From an uncultured Bacteroidales bacterium (GTDB taxonomy: Bacteria; Bacteroidota; Bacteroidia; Bacteroidales; Paludibacteraceae): a DNA stretch of 33,792 nt. The notes below the pieces were generated by a model that was not told the DNA's origin, searched no databases, and saw only the letters and a list, made by a program, of their open reading frames with translations. How positions within the stretch are numbered: the first letter of the stretch is position 1; each line of letters starts with the position of its first letter. Location of the stretch: contig CADBZO010000023.1 of assembly GCA_902799185.1 (NCBI GenBank), positions 1 through 33,792 of the forward strand, read 5' to 3'. The position numbers and the translations under genes were made by a program. Of this stretch, positions 27,510-33,792 are shown piece after piece.

Positions 27510-30336
27510 CGTCGGGATTCTCGGCCGTCCAGCGGTGGTCGTACGCCGTCTTGGTGATATTACCGATATTGGACATGGTGATGTCCGTGAGGTTATAGTT
27601 GAAGATGTCGTTGCCGTGCGAGCCTTGCAGCATGAAATTGAGGGAGAGTCCTTTCCACGAGAGTCGCGAGGTAAGGGAGTAGGTGAAGTCGGGGTTGGTG
27701 TTTCCAATGATGGTGCGGTCCGCTTCGGTTATTTTCCCATCCCCGGTGATGTCGGCGTAGATGATCTCTCCCGTAGCGGGGTCTATCCCTTCTTCCTTAT
27801 AACCATAGAGCGTACCAATAGGGCATCCGTTACGCTGTAGGAAGACCTGGTCTGCTTTGGACCAGAGGGCTGTAGCGTACTGGTCGCCCTTGAGTCCGCC
27901 GATACGGTTGCGGTTGAGAGAGAAGTTGGCATCCAGCTGCCATCTCCAGTCACGCATGTCGATAGCCAATGCTCCTATGGTCAGTTCGAAACCCTGGTTG
28001 ATGACCCATCCGGAGTTGACCATCATCTGGCTGAAACCGGAGGAAGAGGGGATCGTCACGTTCTGTAGCAGGTCGCGGGTCTTCTTCCGGTAATAATCGA
28101 GGGTGAGGTTAATGCGGTTGTTGAGAAATCCGATATCCAGTCCTGCATCTGCCTGGTCGGTTGTCTCCCAGCGCAGGTCGGGGTTGGTCGGTCCGCGCCA
28201 GTCTATCATCGCCTGTCCGGACTCCAACATGCCGTCATAAGGATAGTTAGCGGCATCGAAGACGGTGAGCGTACGGTAGGCACCGATAGCCTGGTTACCC
28301 GTCTCGCCGAAGGAGACACGCCATTTCCAGTTGGAGAGGATATCCTGCGACTGCATCCAATCCTCATCTATCATGCGCCAGGCGAACGCACCGGAGAAGA
28401 ACGGCGCCCATTTATGGTTCTTGGCAAACGAGGACGAGCCGTCCACTCGCGCCGAGGCGGTGAAGAGATACCGTCCCATGAGGGTGTAGTTGACGCGGGC
28501 GAGGTAAGATTCCAGCGACTGGACAGTACGGCTGCTCTTGAGCACGGCTTTATCCAGCGCCAGGGACATGTCTGCATCCTTGGTGAGGTCATTGGGGAAA
28601 TTGGTAGCCGTCATGGACTCGCTGCTCCCCTCGCCGCGCTCGAAGGTGACACCGAGCACCGCATTGATGCTGTGGTTCTCATTGAACTTATGATCGAAGG
28701 TGAGCAAGGTCTCCGCCGTAAGCGATTTCCAGATGTTCGACGCTTTTCCCGCCTTGCCGTTAGCCGGCGACTTCCCCTCCTGGGTATGGCGGTCGTAGTA
28801 GGTCTCCCGGTGGCCGTCGTTATAGCCCAAACCGAGGTTCTGGCGGAGCTTGAGCCATGGGAGTATCGTGAACTCCACGAAGGAGGACGAGAACCACGAT
28901 ATCTGCCTCAGCCGGTCTTTCGCTCCGTTGACATAATTGACGGGGTTCGCCGCCAGCCAGTTCAGTTCGTCCAGTTGCTCGGTCTGCTGGTGCGGGCCGT
29001 AGGTAGCCGGGAAGATGAGCGAGGAGCGGATGATACCCGTGTTCTCGGAGTTGGTGCGCTGGAAATCGGTGGTGGCATGGGTGAAATGCTGCGAGGTACC
29101 TATCTCCAGCCACTTGGTGATATGCCAGGCGGTGTTGACGGAGAGGCCGTAGCGCTGATAACCGGTGTTCTTGATGATACCCGTCTGGCCGGTGTAGTTG
29201 CCGGAGAAGGCGTAATAGCCTTTGTCCGTACCGCCGGAAACGGAGGCGTTGTACTCATGCGACCAGCCGGTGCGGTATATCTCGTCCTGCCAGTCGGCAC
29301 CCGCTACCTCATCCACGTTGCCGTACCGGTCAGTGCGGAGACCGGGGTTGAGGAAGTCCTCCGGCGAGGGGTTGTACTTGCCCTGCGTATAGACATAGCC
29401 GGAACCGATATACGGATAATCCCACTCTCCGCGATAGGGGTCGCGCTGCGTACCGCCTTCGTAAGTGCGGCTGTTGGCAGCCGCTTCGTTCTGATAGAGG
29501 GCATAATGGTAGGGATCGAGCATCTGCACCTTCCGTGCTATCTGACTGACCGAACCGCGGACGGAGAGTTCCACCTTCGGCTTGCCCTGCTGTCCCTTGC
29601 GGGTGGTGATGATGACGACGCCGTTGGCACCACGCGAACCGTAGATAGCCGTTGCCGAGGCATCCTTGAGCACTTCTATCTTCTCTATGTCGTTGGGGTT
29701 GATCATCGAGAGGGGGTTCTGCGAGGTATTCTGTCCGTCATTGGCTCCCGAGGCAGGCACGCCGTTCGGGTCCGTGCCAAAGGGAACGCCATCCACGATA
29801 TAGAGCGGCTGCGAGGAGGTAGTGAATGAGTTGGCGCCCCGGACGGTGATACTCACCCCTGAGCCGGGAGCACCGTCCGACTCCTTGACATCCACACCGG
29901 CTATCTTACCCGTCAGGCTCTGCGCCGTACCTATCTGCGCCCCGGAAAGGAGGTCTTCGCTTTTGATCTGGCTGACCGAACCGGAGAGGTCCCGTTTCTT
30001 CATCACGCCATATCCGACCACCACCACTTCGTCCATCTCCTGCACGTCCTGTTGCAGAGTGACCTCCACACGCTCCTTGCCTTTGATATTCACCACCTGG
30101 GTCTTATACCCCACCATGGATACTTGGAGGATGAACTTACCCTCCGGCACGTCGATGGCGAAGTTTCCGTCAAAATCCGTGACGGTACCAACCTGCGTGC
30201 CCGCCACGATGACTGTAGCACCGATAGCCGTCTCGTTGTTCGCGCCGTCCATCACCCGGCCGGTGACGGTGGTCTGGGCAAATGCGAGGTGAAAGGTGAA
30301 AAATGAAAGGATGAAGGAGAATAATAATCGTTTCAT
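27502..30336 (-). CDS. susC: SusC-family TonB-dependent receptor, C-terminally truncated
   Basis: A 944-residue outer-membrane oligosaccharide importer. Signal peptide 1-20; CarboxypepD_reg-like domain 22-95; TonB box DEVVVVGYG 102-110; plug domain (SLTGKIAGVDV, PLYIVDGVPFG, IEVLKDASATAIYGSRGANG); barrel after about 240. It ends HRWTAENPDGA-stop. In the family, RWTxENPDG is followed by about 100 more residues (a Ser/Asn-rich run, the FIEDGSFLRLKNI-type motif and the last barrel strands), all missing here. The final codon and stop (GCATAA) abut the island terminator. It starts one base after the putative glycan-binding gene. Without its last strands the barrel is probably non-functional. Confidence 0.88.
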   Translation of the reverse strand: MKRLLFSFILSFFTFHLAFAQTTVTGRVMDGANNETAIGATVIVAGTQVGTVTDFDGNFAIDVPEGKFILQVSMVGYKTQVVNIKGKERVEVTLQQDVQEMDEVVVVGYGVMKKRDLSGSVSQIKSEDLLSGAQIGTAQSLTGKIAGVDVKESDGAPGSGVSITVRGANSFTTSSQPLYIVDGVPFGTDPNGVPASGANDGQNTSQNPLSMINPNDIEKIEVLKDASATAIYGSRGANGVVIITTRKGQQGKPKVELSVRGSVSQIARKVQMLDPYHYALYQNEAAANSRTYEGGTQRDPYRGEWDYPYIGSGYVYTQGKYNPSPEDFLNPGLRTDRYGNVDEVAGADWQDEIYRTGWSHEYNASVSGGTDKGYYAFSGNYTGQTGIIKNTGYQRYGLSVNTAWHITKWLEIGTSQHFTHATTDFQRTNSENTGIIRSSLIFPATYGPHQQTEQLDELNWLAANPVNYVNGAKDRLRQISWFSSSFVEFTILPWLKLRQNLGLGYNDGHRETYYDRHTQEGKSPANGKAGKASNIWKSLTAETLLTFDHKFNENHSINAVLGVTFERGEGSSESMTATNFPNDLTKDADMSLALDKAVLKSSRTVQSLESYLARVNYTLMGRYLFTASARVDGSSSFAKNHKWAPFFSGAFAWRMIDEDWMQSQDILSNWKWRVSFGETGNQAIGAYRTLTVFDAANYPYDGMLESGQAMIDWRGPTNPDLRWETTDQADAGLDIGFLNNRINLTLDYYRKKTRDLLQNVTIPSSSGFSQMMVNSGWVINQGFELTIGALAIDMRDWRWQLDANFSLNRNRIGGLKGDQYATALWSKADQVFLQRNGCPIGTLYGYKEEGIDPATGEIIYADITGDGKITEADRTIIGNTNPDFTYSLTSRLSWKGLSLNFMLQGSHGNDIFNYNLTDITMSNIGNITKTAYDHRWTAENPDGA

Positions 30337-30337
30337 G

Positions 30338-31486
30338 TTATTGTGCGGATATTAGTTCTATTTTGGTCAAGGTAAATCCCACTCCGGTGACGATGAGTCC
30401 GCGTGTCTTGACACGGTCGAGCGCCACGGGGTCGAAGATATAGATGAGGTCATTGCCGTCAAGGGGATACCATACGGGTTCGCCGGCTCCCGTTATCTCC
30501 TGCCAGCGTGAGTCGCGGATGGAGAGCTGCGGTTTGACGCCTGCGGCTTGCGCCTCTTTGTCCAGGCGGTAAGAGACAAGAAGTACGTCGTTCTCCGTAC
30601 TCTCCTGGAAAGGCGCGGCGGTCAGGGACAGGTTTCCGCTCCAGTCGGCAGGGAAGGCTTTCTCTCCGCGGAAGAGTTCGCCGGGCTGCAGTTGGTATTC
30701 GCGCGGGGCACGCTGTACGCCGGTGAGGTCTTCCGACACCTCTCCCGTCTGGCGGACAATACCGATACTATCCAGCCGGTATCCCTTACCTCCGATACGC
30801 ATAGCCGTCTGTGCGCCATAGCCCGCCAGTTGCAGTTTCAAGAGCGGCGCACGGTCATATACAAACCACGTGACTCCGTTCTCCCCTACCGGCATGCCGT
30901 CTACAGACGGAGCGAGGGCATTCCATGTAAAATCCATCAGTTTGGCTGCCGCTCCCTCTTGAACCTTGCTCACATGCAGGCGCAAGCCGTCGCCCTCTTG
31001 CAGCTTCTCAAAGCACCGTCCGGGGATCTCCACAGAGGCAGACCAATCGGTTTTCATCGTCACCGCCGGACCGGACCAGACGATTGTCTCTTCATAGTCC
31101 GAAGCCTCGGAGAGCGTGACGCGCAGGATGCGGTAGTCGTGACCGCCGAGGATGATTCCATGCGTGCGCGCGATATTTAATATGGAGTCCGAGAGCGTCA
31201 TGCGGAAAGGTCCGGCAAAGCCGAAACAGCCGTATTCGGGTGCTACTCCCTGCCAAGTCTTGGGGTGCTGGAACGCCGCTTGGGACATGCCCTTTGCGTT
31301 ATCGTTATAGACAGTGAGCACGTCGCCGGGCTTGGCGTCCGTGAAATGGCGCGGCTCAATGAGGATATTATCTTTCCACGCCTTGCCGATGGTCTTCGGG
31401 CCGAGCAGGATGGTGCGCTCAAGTGACAAAGCCACCAAGGACCAAGTACCAAGGAGAACGGTAAATATGTATTTATACGCGCGCAT
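30338..31486 (-). CDS. Three-module putative surface glycan-binding protein
   Basis: ATG 31486 (MRAYKYIFTVLLGTWSLVAL, signal peptide) is preferred to the open frame at 31594, which overlaps GH26. The 382-residue protein has three tandem beta-sandwich modules, about 20-135, 136-255 and 270-382. Each has a Trp-containing core and a closing G--LDS-GI or G-GFTLTKIEL strand. They resemble the two modules at the front of the CE7 esterase (ILSGLGFTMTEVLLL). No catalytic domain is present and no lipobox is seen. Placed between GH26 and susC, it probably captures mannan, taking a SusE/SGBP-like role; the missing lipidation is odd. Confidence 0.65.
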   Translation of the reverse strand: MRAYKYIFTVLLGTWSLVALSLERTILLGPKTIGKAWKDNILIEPRHFTDAKPGDVLTVYNDNAKGMSQAAFQHPKTWQGVAPEYGCFGFAGPFRMTLSDSILNIARTHGIILGGHDYRILRVTLSEASDYEETIVWSGPAVTMKTDWSASVEIPGRCFEKLQEGDGLRLHVSKVQEGAAAKLMDFTWNALAPSVDGMPVGENGVTWFVYDRAPLLKLQLAGYGAQTAMRIGGKGYRLDSIGIVRQTGEVSEDLTGVQRAPREYQLQPGELFRGEKAFPADWSGNLSLTAAPFQESTENDVLLVSYRLDKEAQAAGVKPQLSIRDSRWQEITGAGEPVWYPLDGNDLIYIFDPVALDRVKTRGLIVTGVGFTLTKIELISAQ

Positions 31487-31515
31487 GTTTCTATAAATTT
31501 GTACGTTGTACTTTG

Positions 31516-32622
31516 TCACTTTGTCACTTCTAACAGTCTTTTCATTTCCTCGCGGTCGATGACGAGACCGGTGTTGAACGCATCGCGCCACCATTTCTCT
31601 CCGGCAAACTGATGTTCGTCGCTTGTGCCGGCGTTATAGTTGTAGTCATACCATGTCATGAACCAGCTCCAGCGGCTTCCTTCACCCCATATCTTGGACC
31701 AGAGGGACATCTCCACCTCGTCTCCGTTGCCACACTCGGCAAGGGTGATCAATTTGTTCGGGTACTCTGCTTGCAGCTGCTTGAACTCCTTGGCAAGCGG
31801 GTATTGAAGCGCGTAGTAGTTATCGCGACCGACCACGTCCACGTATTCGTCTCCCGGATACCAATCCCGGTCGTTCATCTGCGAGTTCCAGACCCAGATG
31901 AGGTTGTTGAGTTTATGATAATTGACCATTCGGTCATATAGAAAACGCCAGAGGGCTTTGTATGCTTCCGGTCCTTTGGCACCCCACCAGAACCATGCGC
32001 CGCCACCGCTGAACTCCGTGGCGTTGCCCGCCGCCTCGTGAAGCGGACGCCATATAACCGGGATACCGCGTTTCTGCATCTTCTTCAGATACCCCGCCAC
32101 CTGGTCAATGTCGTGAATCATACGCTTGTATTCGGCGGAAGAGGGGTCGTTCACTTTCCCGGGGTCAAAACTCGTCTCTCCGGGTTGGGTACCGGGCGAG
32201 CAGGTGTAGTTGGTGCCGTTATTAGCCGGTACCTGCCAGTGCCACATACAGCCGACTACTCCGCCTGCTTCGTACCATTCAGTGACCGGCGTGAGGTCAC
32301 TATAGTCGAGCCACCCTTGCTTGTTGACATCTCTGGAAGCATGGATATTGATGAAATCGAAGACGTTCAACGCCGGATATTTGCCTGTCCATTGATAGAC
32401 ATTCTCCGTCTCGCGTGTGTTCCAGTCCACATTCGCCACCACGCCGCTCATGGCGCGTTTGCCGTACTCGGAGCACAAGACAGACCAAAGCCGCTTCACC
32501 TCCGGCGTAGCGTTCTTGTTACATAAGACGTATGATGAAACCGGCTGTATTTCAGGCTCCTGCGCCTGGGTACAACCGGCTAATAAAAGCAAAAAAAATA
32601 AAAGAAGATGTCCGTGTCTCAT
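31516..32622 (-). CDS. GH26 endo-beta-mannanase, surface lipoprotein
   Basis: A retaining GH26 enzyme. The open frame begins at 32646, but this lies at the promoter box, so ATG 32622 (MRHGHLLLFFLLLLAGCTQA, lipobox LAGC) is the start, giving 368 residues. Counting from this start, acid/base Glu196 sits in WRPLHEAAGN and nucleophile Glu296 in TLAECGNGDE. RDWYPGDEYVDVVGRDNYY and the aromatic WFWWG complete the active-site signature. An NATEFSGG insertion lies between HEAAG and WFWWG, a variation in a substrate loop. It probably cuts mannan at the cell surface to feed the SusC system. Controlled by the adjacent AraC-type regulator. Confidence 0.92.
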   Translation of the reverse strand: MRHGHLLLFFLLLLAGCTQAQEPEIQPVSSYVLCNKNATPEVKRLWSVLCSEYGKRAMSGVVANVDWNTRETENVYQWTGKYPALNVFDFINIHASRDVNKQGWLDYSDLTPVTEWYEAGGVVGCMWHWQVPANNGTNYTCSPGTQPGETSFDPGKVNDPSSAEYKRMIHDIDQVAGYLKKMQKRGIPVIWRPLHEAAGNATEFSGGGAWFWWGAKGPEAYKALWRFLYDRMVNYHKLNNLIWVWNSQMNDRDWYPGDEYVDVVGRDNYYALQYPLAKEFKQLQAEYPNKLITLAECGNGDEVEMSLWSKIWGEGSRWSWFMTWYDYNYNAGTSDEHQFAGEKWWRDAFNTGLVIDREEMKRLLEVTK

Positions 32623-32643
32623 AGCAATTAGTGTTTTCGGCTG

Positions 32644-32651
32644 CAAAATTA
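32644..32651 (-). promoter_or_regulatory. GH26/susC operon promoter, -7 box only
   Basis: The minus strand reads TAATTTTG, matching TAnnTTTG, followed by CAGCCG. No TTTG/TTG occurs at the -33 position, which instead falls next to the direct repeats at 32670-32700. This is the form expected of an activator-dependent promoter. Confidence 0.65.
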
Positions 32652-32669
32652 CTACATTTCCAGCAATCC

Positions 32670-32700
32670 GACTGACACTATTTTTGCAGGGACTGACACT
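32670..32700. promoter_or_regulatory. Direct-repeat operator for the AraC-type regulator
   Basis: GACTGACACT occurs at 32670-32679 and again, identically, at 32691-32700. The start-to-start distance is 21 bp, two helical turns. Two tandem half-sites one face of the helix apart, just upstream of a -33-less promoter and between the regulator and its likely target, fit an AraC-family activator site. Confidence 0.7.
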
Positions 32701-32703
32701 TTG

Positions 32704-33603
32704 TTATACAATCACCTTTTTTTTGACATACCGCTCGCGGAACTCCGATGGCGAACAGCCTTTGCGATTTCGGAAAAGCCTGTTAAAATTACTGAGCGTA
32801 TTAAACCCGCATACATACGCCACTTCGCTCACCGGCGAGATTGTGTCAATGAGCATCCGCGCCGCGTGTCCCAAACGGATATCCACAATAAACTCCGCCA
32901 GCGTCTTGCCTGTCCGCTGTTTGAAGAAACGCGAGAAAGCAGACGGAGACATCGCCACCATCTCGCTCAGTTGCTCCAGCCTCAGTTCTTCCGCATAATG
33001 CGCTCGGATATAGGTCTCTACTTTGCGCACGCGCCTGCTCTCGCTGGTCTCCGATACTTTTGCAAAGGAAGAGGACGCCAGCGTGCGCGCAGCGGTACAT
33101 ACGGATAATTCATACAGGATTGTAAACAGCTCATTCACAGCCCAGAACCCCTTCAAACTACTCAATTTGGTCAGACGCGGATAAACCTGCATGATAGCCG
33201 ATTTGGGGAATGCCAAACCCATCTGCGCCCGTTCAAACATGGTCTTGATAGAGGCAAAGGGATTCGTCTCAAACATACCTACCTGGAAATCCAGATAAAA
33301 CTGCACCGTAATCTCATGGATATCCATACTCTTGCACTCTCCTTGCGCCCATTGGTGTTCCAATTGCGGCGAGGTAATCAGCACAAGGTCTATGTCATCC
33401 GTCAGTTCGTCGCTATCCCCTACTATGCGCCGGCATCCGCGCGCGTTCTCTATAAAATTCAGTTCGAACAAGTCGTGCTTGTGCAACGGAAAATCATAGC
33501 CGGTCTTATGCCTGTCCGCTACGTACATGAAATCATGTTCGCCTAACGGAGTAATCTCCTGCAGGATGCCGTTATCAGTAATGGAGTTCGAGCGGTTCGT
33601 CAT
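32704..33603 (-). CDS. AraC-family transcriptional regulator with cupin sensor domain
   Basis: A 299-residue regulator. Residues about 20-110 form a cupin-like sugar-sensing domain (DFPLHKHDLFELNFIEN; LVLITSPQLEHQW). Residues about 195-299 form the double helix-turn-helix: EELRLEQLSEMVAMSPSAFS-RFFKQRTGKTLAEF and ISPVSEVAYVCGFNTLSNFN-RLFRNRKGCSPSEFR. It likely activates the GH26/SGBP/susC operon in response to a manno-oligosaccharide; the direct-repeat operator lies in the 57 bp after its stop. It has its own promoter with an inverted repeat, suggesting autoregulation. Use of an AraC rather than a hybrid two-component system is a minority choice for PULs. Confidence 0.9.
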   Translation of the reverse strand: MTNRSNSITDNGILQEITPLGEHDFMYVADRHKTGYDFPLHKHDLFELNFIENARGCRRIVGDSDELTDDIDLVLITSPQLEHQWAQGECKSMDIHEITVQFYLDFQVGMFETNPFASIKTMFERAQMGLAFPKSAIMQVYPRLTKLSSLKGFWAVNELFTILYELSVCTAARTLASSSFAKVSETSESRRVRKVETYIRAHYAEELRLEQLSEMVAMSPSAFSRFFKQRTGKTLAEFIVDIRLGHAARMLIDTISPVSEVAYVCGFNTLSNFNRLFRNRKGCSPSEFRERYVKKKVIV

Positions 33604-33616
33604 GTATCAGGATGTT

Positions 33617-33666
33617 AAAAAAGTGTAATTCGGCGCAAAGGTACACTTTTTTTATCAAATAAACAA
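33617..33666 (-). promoter_or_regulatory. araC promoter with overlapping inverted repeat
   Basis: On the minus strand TTG (33666-33664), a 20-nt spacer and TACCTTTG (33643-33636). AAAAAAGTGTA (33617-33627) and TACACTTTTTT (33642-33652) are exact 11-bp inverted repeats flanking the transcription start. They could be an operator or an RNA stem near the ribosome site. The remaining 33667-33792 is AT-rich and I see no gene in it. Confidence 0.65.
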
Positions 33667-33792
33667 GAGAATTGTCATAATTTTTGTAATTTTTTTAGTA
33701 GTGTTGCGATAATTTTAAGAACATAAACAGAGATAAACCCTTTTGAATGCTTTTGAGCTTCGCTCTCGCGTACTTTGCTGCTAAAAACTCCC

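Noticed and set aside
31486-31594. 36-residue N-terminal extension of the putative glycan-binding protein
   Set aside because: It lies mostly inside the GH26 gene and within a GTACTTTGTCACTTTGTCAC spacer repeat; the signal peptide begins at the later ATG.

Overview
The window reads as chromosomal DNA of an uncultured Bacteroidales-type bacterium, probably from a gut, rumen or faecal community. Supporting signs are a SusC-type TonB-dependent receptor, an ECF sigma/FecR pair, cargo with a type IX secretion (T9SS) C-terminal domain, and the Bacteroidetes promoter TTTG-N20-TAnnTTTG, which occurs with exact spacing in front of several genes. The species cannot be named from sequence alone.

Region 1 (1-800) is a sparse accessory stretch with an 11-bp tandem repeat, GTCCTGTCC-type repeats, a 62-aa ORF and a frameshifted small helix-turn-helix gene. 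Region 2 (810-11142, minus strand) is one apparent operon: ECF sigma factor, FecR anti-sigma, an unusual STN/beta-barrel/OmpA fusion, then three large secreted proteins and a second barrel related to the fusion. I read it as a cell-surface signalling unit controlling its own exported surface proteins. Related short palindromes lie on both sides of it.

Region 3 (11461-22010, minus strand) is a beta-mannan utilisation operon with its own promoter and an intrinsic terminator: GH36 alpha-galactosidase, GH26 mannanase, CE7 acetyl esterase with binding modules, GH130 mannosyl-glucose phosphorylase, GPH sugar symporter, mannobiose 2-epimerase and mannose-6-phosphate isomerase (frameshifted). Together these would strip galactose and acetyl groups from galactoglucomannan, cut it to mannobiose, import and epimerise it to mannosyl-glucose, phosphorolyse that, and feed the mannose product to glycolysis. 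Eight copies of a GC-rich palindromic repeat lie inside five of these genes, seven of them read in one frame as a GEGRGEV-like peptide.

Region 4 (22043-27503, plus strand) is a compact island with phage-like features: a 31-aa membrane peptide, a possible structured RNA, an HNH-like protein, a DUF2693-type protein, a zinc-ribbon protein, an O-like replication protein with iteron-like repeats inside its gene, a possible lysis cassette, and two members of an unnamed protein family. No integrase, capsid or terminase gene is visible. It ends in a strong terminator directly against the 3' end of susC.

Region 5 (27502-33660, minus strand) is the outer-membrane half of the mannan locus: AraC-type regulator, GH26 lipoprotein, a three-module putative glycan-binding protein, and a susC that stops about 100 residues early. 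No susD is present. The simplest reading is that the island interrupted or replaced susC-3'/susD, but a misassembly must be excluded.
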